Shown piece by piece: positions 1-5,016 of a stretch of DNA of 5,016 nt. The stretch is from an uncultured Ruminococcus sp. (lineage in GTDB: Bacteria; Bacillota; Clostridia; Oscillospirales; Ruminococcaceae), in assembly GCA_947178195.1 (NCBI GenBank), contig CAMWXM010000217.1, positions 1-5,016 on the forward strand, in the 5' to 3' direction. The translations under genes and the position numbers were made by a program. The notes beneath the pieces are model-generated. The model was given only the letters and a program-made list of their open reading frames with translations. It was not told the origin of the DNA and made no database searches. Position 1 is the first letter of the stretch. Each line of letters begins with the position of its first letter.

Positions 1-35
1 CTTTTTAATGATTAACTTATGTAAAATTAAAATTC

Positions 36-41
36 GGAGAG
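36..41 (+). promoter_or_regulatory. Ribosome binding site of the GH25 gene
   Basis: GGAGAG lies 5 nt upstream of the ATG at 47. The ATG at 8 would leave this site inside the coding region and put a charged 13-residue extension before the lipoprotein signal, so this site decides the start. Confidence 0.75.
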
Positions 42-46
42 TTTTG

Positions 47-1312
47 ATGAGAAAAAATTGTTTGCTGATATTTTTTATGCTGGGATTATGCATGATGTCT
101 GGATGCGGTTATCCTATAAGCCAGGAATTACCTGACGATATAATCCCGGCAATTACGGAAAAAAATACGGAAGTTGTAACTAAAGCCCTCGAATCCGATA
201 ACGCTATAGTATGCAGCAAAGCGCCCGATGGCGTTACTATTATTACAAATGATAATTTCGAGGTATATGAAAAATTAACTGTACGTGAGCTTGTAGTCGA
301 ATCAAATGTAGAAATTAAAAATTATGACGAATTTATTGATACGGGCAAAACCGGAAAGCTAAACGCAAATATCTCATATATATACAATAACAAACTCTAC
401 AAACAATCTGTAAGCTATTCTGTTGTTGATACAACAGAGCCGGTTTTACTTAATTCCGGAGAATACTCTATTCTTCAAAGAGGAACTGCTTTCGATTTAA
501 ATGAGTATGTAGGATTTGCGGATAATTATGATAGTAATCCAAAGCTTACTTACGAAGGTTTTGTTGATACAAGTTTATGCGGAATCTATCCAATTACAGC
601 GCAGGTATCTGATTCTTCCGGCAACAATATAAGCTGGGACTTGAATATAGAAGTTGTTGATGAAATTCCTGAACCGGAGGATAATAATACCCGTATTGCT
701 TTTGATGAATTTACGCAAAAATATTCGGGAGAAAATGCAAGCTTTGGAATTGACGTTTCCAGGTGGCAGGGTGATATTAATTTTGAAGCTGTTAAAAATG
801 CAGGCTGTAGCTTCGTTATAATGCGTATAGGTCACTATTACGATGAAATTGAAATAGACGAATACTATAAAGCCAATATGGAAGCCGCCAAAAAAGCAGG
901 TCTGGACATAGGCGTATATGTCTATACGACTGCAAATACCAAAGAAGAGATTTGTGAAAATGCTGAATGGATTGCAAATCAGCTCAATGGTCAGCAGCTT
1001 GATTTTCCGGTAGTTTTCGATTGGGAGGATTTCTCGAATTTTCAGCAATATGAAATGAGCATACATGATTTAAATGAACTTTTTGAGCTTTTTGCATCGG
1101 AAATGAGAAAATATGGATATTCATCTATGCTCTACAGCAGCAAAAATTTTCTTAATAATTTCTGGTATGAAAATACTGAATATCCGGTATGGCTTGCACA
1201 CTATACCGATCAAACGGATTATTTGGGCGAATATGTAATGTGGCAAGCAAGCTGTTTTGGTCAGATAGACGGTATCAATGGAGATGTTGACCTTAATATA
1301 CTTTGGCATTAA
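47..1312 (+). CDS. GH25 muramidase lipoprotein with Ig-like stalk
   Basis: Predicted surface lipoprotein of 421 aa that hydrolyses the MurNAc-GlcNAc bond of peptidoglycan. I chose the ATG at 47 over the in-frame ATG at 8 because GGAGAG (36-41) sits 5 nt before it and it gives a normal signal: MRK, a hydrophobic stretch, then MSGC with the lipid-modified Cys at residue 20. Residues about 62-206 look like extracellular Ig-like domains; the second (about 126-206) has the DUF5011 pattern (VVDTTEPV start, GIYPITAQVSDSSGN end). Residues about 233-421 are a complete GH25 domain: FGIDVSRWQG with Asp236, the catalytic DxE as FDWED (Asp325, Glu327), WLAHY (382-386), and a C-terminal GDVDLN. The family assignment is firm. 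Whether it remodels the cell's own wall or attacks others is not visible. The promoter lies outside the window, and the gene converges on the amidase gene. Confidence 0.93.
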   Translation: MRKNCLLIFFMLGLCMMSGCGYPISQELPDDIIPAITEKNTEVVTKALESDNAIVCSKAPDGVTIITNDNFEVYEKLTVRELVVESNVEIKNYDEFIDTGKTGKLNANISYIYNNKLYKQSVSYSVVDTTEPVLLNSGEYSILQRGTAFDLNEYVGFADNYDSNPKLTYEGFVDTSLCGIYPITAQVSDSSGNNISWDLNIEVVDEIPEPEDNNTRIAFDEFTQKYSGENASFGIDVSRWQGDINFEAVKNAGCSFVIMRIGHYYDEIEIDEYYKANMEAAKKAGLDIGVYVYTTANTKEEICENAEWIANQLNGQQLDFPVVFDWEDFSNFQQYEMSIHDLNELFELFASEMRKYGYSSMLYSSKNFLNNFWYENTEYPVWLAHYTDQTDYLGEYVMWQASCFGQIDGINGDVDLNILWH

Positions 1313-1321
1313 TGTCATTAA

Positions 1322-1356
1322 GACAATGCCGCACAGAAGAATTGTGCGGCATTGTC
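1322..1356. terminator. Hairpin terminator between convergent genes
   Basis: A perfect 13-bp inverted repeat (GACAATGCCGCAC at 1322-1334, GTGCGGCATTGTC at 1344-1356), extended by one A-T pair, encloses a 7-nt loop. It starts 10 nt after the GH25 stop codon. The right arm covers two bases of the amidase stop codon (TGA, - strand, 1355-1357). On the + strand the stem is followed by AAAGCTTCTTTTCT, a broken T-rich tail. On the - strand the tail is poorer in T. It most likely ends GH25 transcription and may also stop the opposing transcript; a role in separating convergent transcripts is inference. Confidence 0.75.
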
Positions 1357-2182
1357 AAAGCTTCTTTTCTATTTCAGTATGAAGTCTTTTTATAAAATTT
1401 TCTCCTGCTATACCGTTTGGTTTATAGCCCCATTCAGACAATAAATAATTTATCGCATTTTCTGTTCCGTCACCATACCATTTGTTTTTATCCATGCCGT
1501 ATTTATTAATGCCAAGCTTTTTGGCAATAAGCAGCAATTCTTTTAAGGAAAGCACTCCTATCGTTCCTGAACCCTTTTTATATCCGTCTTTATCCATTAT
1601 AGGCTTTTCTTTCAGCATTTCATCAACTGCCTTTCTGAATTTAGTCATAGTATATCCATGCTTGCCCCACCAGTTATCAGGGTCAATATGTGATGAACCG
1701 TATCCTCTCTGACCTGCTTCATGATGAGAAACAATACTATTTACAGACAATTTATAGGTTTTGCATAAATATGCGCAAAATTCAACTGCTTTATCATATA
1801 CGGCAGTACAATATTTTTTATCCTCAAGACCATCCTCACACATCTCAAACTGAATATACGCCGGATCATAATTATAACTTCCCTTGCTTCCTGAGCCTAC
1901 TCCCCAGCAGCATATATCAAAAGGTAAGGTCTGATAACACTTTACATCACCGTTTTTATCTTTGCCAATAAATGCATGAACACAAACATCCAAGCCGGGA
2001 TTATTAAAATCGTTATGATTTTCATTATAGCCGATTTTTCCATCGTCAGGCTGAACGTATCTTTTCAGATTAGCATTATTTGCTCCGGTGGAATGTACCA
2101 CGATTCCCTTAGGGGTCATTTTTTCAGACGCTTTATAACAGTCTGATTTTGTAAATATTATTTTACCGTCAATCGCAGCCAT
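1355..2182 (-). CDS. N-acetylmuramoyl-L-alanine amidase (endolysin-like)
   Basis: A 275-aa zinc amidase of the Amidase_2/PGRP family, which cuts the bond between MurNAc and L-alanine of the stem peptide. Residues about 15-190 form the catalytic domain. By comparison with AmpD the zinc ligands are His30 (IVVHSTG), His154 (VSHHEAG) and Asp167 (SHIDP), with His165 where AmpD has its catalytic Lys. Glu113 (IQFEMC) and His69 (VHAFIG) are also at typical positions. Residues about 205-272 form a second domain (LSLKELLLIAKKLG ... GYKPNGIAG) loosely resembling peptidoglycan-binding repeats, a probable wall-targeting module. There is no signal peptide and there are nine Cys, as expected for a cytoplasmic endolysin released by a holin. 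The gene starts 4 nt after the holin-like gene ends and is probably cotranscribed with it. Phage or domesticated prophage origin is inferred. Confidence 0.9.
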   Translation of the reverse strand: MAAIDGKIIFTKSDCYKASEKMTPKGIVVHSTGANNANLKRYVQPDDGKIGYNENHNDFNNPGLDVCVHAFIGKDKNGDVKCYQTLPFDICCWGVGSGSKGSYNYDPAYIQFEMCEDGLEDKKYCTAVYDKAVEFCAYLCKTYKLSVNSIVSHHEAGQRGYGSSHIDPDNWWGKHGYTMTKFRKAVDEMLKEKPIMDKDGYKKGSGTIGVLSLKELLLIAKKLGINKYGMDKNKWYGDGTENAINYLLSEWGYKPNGIAGENFIKRLHTEIEKKL

Positions 2183-2186
2183 TTTT

Positions 2187-2366
2187 TTACTTATCCCCTT
2201 TCTTGTTATGCTGAGTTCCGAAATAAAAGGCTATGATAGTCGTGAATATCATAAGAAACTGATCGCTGGTAATAGTGCCCTTTATCGCAAGAACCGAAAA
2301 TACTATTGAAAGAAGAATTGTTATAAAGCTTTTGACTGTAAAAAAATTAGAAAAAATTTCTTTCAT
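2187..2366 (-). CDS. Small holin-like membrane protein
   Basis: A 59-aa protein with two predicted membrane segments (residues about 12-29 and 35-51), a short polar turn (KGTITSDQ) between them, and a charged C-terminal tail (HNKKGDK). This is the size and topology of small class II-type holins. Sequences of the form TVKS...ITSDQF...FTTIIAFYFGTQ are, to my knowledge, common beside endolysins in clostridial prophages and usually carry a holin or hypothetical label. I chose the ATG at 2366 because GGGAGGG (2372-2378) sits 5 nt before it; the upstream in-frame ATG at 2396 would bury that site. The role, making membrane lesions that let the amidase reach the wall, is inferred from position and topology, not from a diagnostic motif. 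Confidence 0.72.
   Translation of the reverse strand: MKEIFSNFFTVKSFITILLSIVFSVLAIKGTITSDQFLMIFTTIIAFYFGTQHNKKGDK
2195..2200 (-). promoter_or_regulatory. Amidase RBS inside the holin-like gene
   Basis: AAGGGG on the - strand overlaps the last codons of the upstream gene (GGG GAT AAG TAA). It stands 12 nt before the amidase ATG, a rather long spacing. The arrangement suggests translational coupling of the two lysis genes. Confidence 0.55.
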
Positions 2367-2371
2367 AAAAT

Positions 2372-2378
2372 CCCTCCC
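2372..2378 (-). promoter_or_regulatory. Ribosome binding site of the holin-like gene
   Basis: GGGAGGG on the - strand, 5 nt before the ATG at 2366. It is near-consensus and selects the 59-aa form over a 69-aa form. Confidence 0.75.
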
Positions 2379-2439
2379 ATATTCAATATATGTCATGATT
2401 TTACAAAATGTTCTTTTACTAACTATAAATGTTCAAAAT

Positions 2440-2468
2440 ATCTCTTACGTGAAATTCACGAAAGAGAT
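2440..2468. terminator. Hairpin terminator downstream of the AraC-type gene
   Basis: Inverted repeat: ATCTCTT (2440-2446) pairs with AAGAGAT (2462-2468), then one A-A mismatch, then CGTGA (2448-2452) pairs with TCACG (2456-2460), leaving a tiny loop. Seven T residues follow on the + strand (2468-2474). On the - strand the A-rich stretch precedes the stem and ATTTTG follows it. The left edge of the AraC-type gene (its - strand stop, 2473-2475) lies 4 nt away, so it most likely ends that - strand transcript and could work in both directions. No + strand gene reads into it within view. Confidence 0.65.
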
Positions 2469-2472
2469 TTTT

Positions 2473-3366
2473 TTATTTTCTTTTTACCGGTATCCAGATA
2501 CTGCTTTTATAATCGTCATCGGTTATTTTTCCGCTATTGCTATACCATTCAACATTCATATTATATGAAATTTCAAACTCAGGATTTCCCGGAAGCCATT
2601 CCTTAAATATTCTGGTATTGACCTTCTGGAGCGCATCAGGCATAGCGCCCACACAGTCAAATATTGCCCATTCAGTCTCCGGCAACTGATACAGCTGCAT
2701 TCCCTCAGGAATTTCTCCGCCCTTATATTTTCCCGCTATCATATACTTGAATACCTTTTTATCGTCCTCGCAGTCGGAACAAATTCCAAATTCTCCTATG
2801 GAATTATCCACAATAGCTTTTTCAAAATCGTTTTTCGGCTGATTTCCCGAACGAAGGGAAAAAAGAAATTTACGACATATTTCATCCCAAAATTCTGGTA
2901 TTTTCTCATAGGAATTATCAAAAGAAAATTCCCTCGCAATACCTATAACCTTAAATTTCTCCATTTTTTTAACAGTATAGTCCATTTTACTACCTCCAGT
3001 AACAGTAATATTGATTTTCAGAGGAAGAAAAGCTTTTATCGGATAGCTATTTTTTCTCATCTGCATCGGAGATACTCCGTGAAAACGTGAAAATGCTTTT
3101 GTAAAGCTTTCGGGAGTATCGTAACAGTATTTTAAAGCCATATCGATTATTTTTTCATCTGTGGCAACAATCTCTTCTGCTGCAAGATAAAGCCGTCTGC
3201 TGCGAATATATTCCGAAATGGTACAGCCGGTTATTATACGGAAACCCATCTGAAAATACATATCGGACATGTAAACATGAGCTGAAACATCCTGCGCACT
3301 GATATTTTCAAGCAAATGCTTTTCCATAAATTCTATAGCTTTTCGTAAATCGGTTATCCATTCCAT
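2473..3366 (-). CDS. AraC-family regulator with GyrI-like domain
   Basis: A 297-aa transcription factor. Residues about 5-105 are an AraC-type double helix-turn-helix: the first HTH spans ISAQDVSAHVYMSDMYFQMG, and the second is marked by KIIDMALKYCYDTPESFTKAF and the signature ending HGVSPMQM. Residues about 128-295 match a GyrI-like small-molecule-binding domain (start MDYTVKKMEKFKVIGI, core WAIFDCVGAMPDAL, end SSIWIPVKRK). This architecture, with DNA-binding domain first and effector domain second, is well known in Firmicutes, where related proteins respond to hydrophobic or cationic compounds and often activate efflux or stress genes; the ligand here is unknown. I chose the ATG at 3366 because AGGGGAG (3374-3380) stands 7 nt before it and MEWI is the usual family start. 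The upstream ATG at 3408 overlaps the promoter. Possible targets are not obvious in the window. Confidence 0.93.
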   Translation of the reverse strand: MEWITDLRKAIEFMEKHLLENISAQDVSAHVYMSDMYFQMGFRIITGCTISEYIRSRRLYLAAEEIVATDEKIIDMALKYCYDTPESFTKAFSRFHGVSPMQMRKNSYPIKAFLPLKINITVTGGSKMDYTVKKMEKFKVIGIAREFSFDNSYEKIPEFWDEICRKFLFSLRSGNQPKNDFEKAIVDNSIGEFGICSDCEDDKKVFKYMIAGKYKGGEIPEGMQLYQLPETEWAIFDCVGAMPDALQKVNTRIFKEWLPGNPEFEISYNMNVEWYSNSGKITDDDYKSSIWIPVKRK

Positions 3367-3373
3367 ATGTAAG

Positions 3374-3380
3374 CTCCCCT
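3374..3380 (-). promoter_or_regulatory. Ribosome binding site of the AraC-type gene
   Basis: AGGGGAG on the - strand, 7 nt before the ATG at 3366. It rules out the start at 3408. Confidence 0.75.
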
Positions 3381-3398
3381 GCCCTTCTGAATGACTAT

Positions 3399-3407
3399 AT
3401 TGTATCA
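3399..3407 (-). promoter_or_regulatory. Extended -10 promoter of the AraC-type gene
   Basis: The - strand reads TGATACAAT: an extended TG-N motif followed by TACAAT (3399-3404). No good -35 hexamer is present at 16-18 bp, consistent with an extended -10 promoter. Transcription would begin near 3391-3392, giving a leader of about 25 nt. The element lies within TTGT-ATC-ACAA (3400-3410), a short inverted repeat that could be a binding site, though it may be chance. Confidence 0.5.
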
Positions 3408-3476
3408 CAAGCCGAATATTTTTTCCTGTTATATTTCAATTTGATTTGTCAGTTTTTATTAATTTTACACCGTATG

Positions 3477-4259
3477 TTATAAGAATAACTTGATAATATA
3501 TTTTGCCCAGGAAAAATAAGATGGAACAATGTTATCAAGTAATTCCTTTATGGCAGAGCAATCATCTGTGGTAAGCTCGCCGACTTTCTGAAATACACTT
3601 CCTGATGCATATGTATCGCCTGATGCAATCATTGCTCGTGCATTATCTCCTATTGCAAAATATTTGCCGATTGACAATGCCCCTACGGAAAAATTACCAA
3701 TTGCAATCGCCCCAATGGAAATAATCCCTAAACTTATCGCACCTGCGGCAACCACGCCTATAGAAAAACAGCCTGCTGCCAGAATACCAAGTGCAAAAAT
3801 CCCAATGGAAAGCAAGCCCAGCGGCAGCATACCAAATGATATTACTCCTATGGACAGCATTCCCAGCGATATAATCCCCCTCGCTTTCAGTCCTACTGCA
3901 ATTATTCCACGGGCGTTTAAGCCAACAGCGATAAAACCTCTTGCGTTCTTCCCGATTTGCCACAAAGGCATACCAAGCAGCGTTTTTTCGCTTTCTCTTT
4001 CACGAAGATGTATTTTGAACAAAATAATATCATCATCACTTTGAGTCTCATCGTCTGTTTCTGATTTGTCCTTTAACAGATAATCTAATGAACAGTCAAA
4101 CAATTCGCTTATGCGTATCAGTTTATCCGTTTCAGGATATGTGGTATCATTTTCCCACTTGCTGATTGCCTGTCGGGATACTCCAAGAACATCTGCAAGC
4201 TGCTCTTGTGTATAATTATTTTCCTTTCGTATTTTCGATAATTTGTCACCTAATGTCAT
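3477..4259 (-). CDS. XRE-type HTH protein with glycine pentad-repeat domain
   Basis: A 260-aa protein. Residues about 2-62 are a Cro/C1-type helix-turn-helix (LGDKLSKIRKENNYTQEQL, VLGVSRQAISKWEN, SLDYLL), so it very likely binds DNA. An acidic linker (about 65-77, rich in D, E, T, S) leads to residues 103-198, where 20 glycines occur exactly every fifth residue, giving 19 pentads of the form G-hydrophobic-[I/L/F]-[A/S]-hydrophobic. The first pentads contain polar NAR/KAR triplets; the end runs into GKYFAIGDNAR and GDTYASG. The last 30 residues look like an amphipathic or hydrophobic helix (SYFSWAKYIIKLFL). The glycine-rich block could be a beta-solenoid like that of pentapeptide-repeat proteins; a membrane domain is an alternative because it is so hydrophobic. 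I chose the ATG at 4259 because GGAGGA (4266-4271) lies 6 nt before it. The target genes are unknown; autoregulation is suggested by an inverted repeat in its leader. Confidence 0.88.
   Translation of the reverse strand: MTLGDKLSKIRKENNYTQEQLADVLGVSRQAISKWENDTTYPETDKLIRISELFDCSLDYLLKDKSETDDETQSDDDIILFKIHLRERESEKTLLGMPLWQIGKNARGFIAVGLNARGIIAVGLKARGIISLGMLSIGVISFGMLPLGLLSIGIFALGILAAGCFSIGVVAAGAISLGIISIGAIAIGNFSVGALSIGKYFAIGDNARAMIASGDTYASGSVFQKVGELTTDDCSAIKELLDNIVPSYFSWAKYIIKLFL
3666..3953 (-). repeat. 15-bp-period coding repeat (glycine pentads)
   Basis: This stretch of the XRE-type gene encodes 20 in-register glycine codons 15 bp apart. DNA copies are diverged (glycine codons vary), so selection appears to act on the protein pattern and not on recent tandem duplication. 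The period also creates proline-every-five shadow frames on the opposite strand. Confidence 0.85.
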
Positions 4260-4265
4260 AGCATG

Positions 4266-4271
4266 TCCTCC
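4266..4271 (-). promoter_or_regulatory. Ribosome binding site of the XRE-type gene
   Basis: GGAGGA on the - strand, 6 nt before the ATG at 4259. A longer reading from 4328 would include this site and the -10 element in coding sequence, so it is rejected. Confidence 0.8.
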
Positions 4272-4275
4272 ATTC

Positions 4276-4290
4276 TGAACATTTTGTTCA
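4276..4290. promoter_or_regulatory. Inverted repeat, candidate XRE operator
   Basis: TGAACA-TTT-TGTTCA is a perfect 6-bp inverted repeat with a 3-bp centre. It lies 5 bp downstream of the proposed -10 and just upstream of the ribosome binding site of the XRE-type gene, covering the likely transcription start. Such short palindromes in this place are typical operators for Cro/C1-type proteins; binding by this protein is inference. Confidence 0.5.
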
Positions 4291-4295
4291 TGTCT

Positions 4296-4301
4296 ATCAT
4301 A
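4296..4301 (-). promoter_or_regulatory. -10 element of the XRE-type gene
   Basis: The - strand reads TATGAT, one change from TATAAT. At 17 bp upstream the hexamer is TGGTTT (4319-4324), a weak -35. An A/T-rich stretch between and upstream may help. Placement agrees with a leader of roughly 30 nt. Confidence 0.4.
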
Positions 4302-4342
4302 ACTTATTTTCTTTTTAAAAACCAGCATTTTTGATTTTCTAA

Positions 4343-4570
4343 ATGTAAATTATAGGTTGCATTGCTGATTTTATGCGGTTTTCAGCTTCATAATGTCACT
4401 AAAATGTCATCAAAAATTATAAATTCTCCACCATTTAGTTTCATCTGTTTTCTGTTTGTCTTGATATTTCTCTATTTTTCATCAAAGTAAACACATATTT
4501 GATTTTCATTTTTTCCACCAGGAACATTAGTGATGTTGAAAGATAATCTGGTCAATGCAATTCACATATT
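4343..4570. repeat. Degenerate direct repeat, copy 1
   Basis: The 78-bp core (4343-4420) begins ATGTAAATTATAGGTTGCAT and ends AAAATGTCATCAAAAATTAT. It aligns without gaps to copy 3 (66 of 78 identical by hand count, 11 of the 12 differences being transitions) and to copy 2 (58 of 78). Beyond the core, similarity to copy 3 continues with small gaps to about 4570, including shared TTCTCTATTT and ACACATATT words. It starts about 20 bp upstream of the XRE-type promoter. Confidence 0.75.
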
Positions 4571-4661
4571 TTTATGTTGTATAATCTGATTTTTTTAAAT
4601 ACTTCATTAATATCTATTATAATAACTTTTTTTTAATAAATCAATATTTTTTGAATATTTT

Positions 4662-4739
4662 ATGTAAATTATAAGTTGCATTACAAATTTTAAATATTTC
4701 TCGACTTACTAGTTTTACTAAAATGTAATCGAAAATTCT
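4662..4739. repeat. Degenerate direct repeat, copy 2 (core only)
   Basis: Same 78-bp core, same orientation, begins ATGTAAATTATAAGTTGCAT. It is gap-free but more diverged in the middle third. After the core, only weak resemblance to the copy 1 and 3 extension remains before copy 3 starts 58 bp later, so it seems internally shortened. Confidence 0.65.
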
Positions 4740-4797
4740 ATTTATATTTACAATATTCATTTCTTCTCAGATAAACAGATACCATTTTGTTTTCAAT

Positions 4798-5016
4798 ATG
4801 TAAATTATGAGTTGCATCGTCGATTTTAGGCAGTTTCCAGCCTCGTAACGTCACCAAAATGTCATCAAAAATTATTTAAATCCCCAATTTAGTTACATTT
4901 ATTTTTGGTTTATCTTGCAATTCTCTATTTCCTGTCAAGGTGCACACATATTCGATTTTAACTGAGCATTAACGATGTTAAAAATCATATTGTCAACACA
5001 GTCTATACATCTGATA
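4798..5016. repeat. Degenerate direct repeat, copy 3 (cut by window end)
   Basis: The core (4798-4875) begins ATGTAAATTATGAGTTGCAT and ends AAAATGTCATCAAAAATTAT. The extension follows copy 1 collinearly (for example TTCTCTATTT at 4921-4930, ACACATATT at 4944-4952) to the window edge, so the unit is at least about 220 bp and more copies may follow. Confidence 0.75.

Larger units (their letters stand above)
4329..5016. other. Long AT-rich intergenic region without a supported gene
   Basis: About 690 bp with frequent stops in all frames; no open frame here reaches gene length, and I see no tRNA, rRNA or riboswitch pattern. Its contents are three diverged direct repeats (listed separately) and, between the first two (about 4571-4661), a very A/T-rich spacer with runs of T. 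A short - strand frame is open from the right edge to a TGA at 4935-4937 (26 codons); it could be the tail of a gene outside the window, but nothing supports that. Confidence 0.7.

Noticed and set aside
575..1066. 163-codon open frame antisense to the GH25 gene
   Set aside because: It lies wholly opposite conserved Ig-like and GH25 sequence, with a composition typical of an AT-rich antisense shadow.
2275..2568. 97-codon + strand frame across the holin-like gene start and the terminator
   Set aside because: It runs antisense through the holin-like gene, the 2440-2468 hairpin and the end of the AraC-type gene; no family resemblance.
3694..3963. Second - strand frame inside the XRE-type gene
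   Set aside because: It is an out-of-frame reading kept open by the 15-bp period; it has no recognisable domain and no start signal.
3664..4044. Open frame on the + strand with proline every fifth residue
   Set aside because: It is the antisense shadow of the glycine pentad repeat (GGN codons read as CC-rich proline codons). It has no ribosome binding site, while the - strand frame has a clear HTH domain.
4350..4360. TATAAT on the - strand in repeat copies 1 and 2 as a repeated promoter
   Set aside because: No acceptable -35 lies at 16-18 bp in either copy and copy 3 has CATAAT. In AT-rich DNA this is not enough.
4364..4386. Hairpin GCTGA...TCAGC as a conserved RNA structure in the repeats
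   Set aside because: The pairing exists in copy 1 only; the changes in copy 3 do not compensate and break the stem.
4343..4875. CRISPR array
   Set aside because: The three repeats are long (78 bp or more), diverged from each other and unevenly spaced (starts 319 and 136 bp apart). No cas genes are seen.
4935..5015. C-terminal end of a - strand gene entering from the right edge
   Set aside because: Only 26 codons are open, and the homologous stretch in copy 1 is broken by stops and an indel, so a coding origin cannot be supported.

Overview
The window is AT-rich, tightly packed DNA with strong purine-rich Shine-Dalgarno sites and short intergenic gaps. It looks like a low-GC Firmicute, most likely a Ruminococcus-type gut clostridium. 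This placement rests on protein style (GH25 lipoprotein with an Ig-like stalk, AraC/GyrI regulator, small holin-like protein beside an amidase) and not on a marker gene. Five protein genes are supported: one on the + strand and four on the - strand.

Left part (47-2366) is about cell-wall lysis. A + strand gene encodes a membrane-anchored lipoprotein with Ig-like domains and a C-terminal GH25 muramidase. It meets, tail to tail, a two-gene - strand cassette: a 59-aa holin-like membrane protein followed 4 nt later by a zinc amidase without a signal peptide. A strong 13-14 bp hairpin between the convergent genes overlaps the amidase stop codon. Another hairpin lies upstream of the cassette, so the holin-amidase pair sits as an isolated unit with no other phage genes in view.

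Middle part (2440-4301) is regulatory. An AraC-type activator fused to a GyrI-like ligand-binding domain follows an XRE-type repressor-like protein, both on the - strand. The XRE protein carries an unusual C-terminal domain: 20 glycines spaced exactly five residues apart, giving 19 consecutive G-hydrophobic-[I/L/F]-[A/S]-hydrophobic pentads. This suggests a beta-solenoid related to pentapeptide-repeat proteins. A 15-bp inverted repeat between its -10 element and ribosome binding site is a candidate autoregulatory operator.

Right part (4329-5016) has no supportable gene. It holds three diverged direct copies of a 78-bp core (4343-4420, 4662-4739, 4798-4875). The first and third remain collinear for about 220 bp, and the third runs off the window. 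Their function is unknown.

The items most worth a second look are the XRE/pentad-repeat protein, the degenerate repeat array upstream of it, and the stand-alone lysis cassette.
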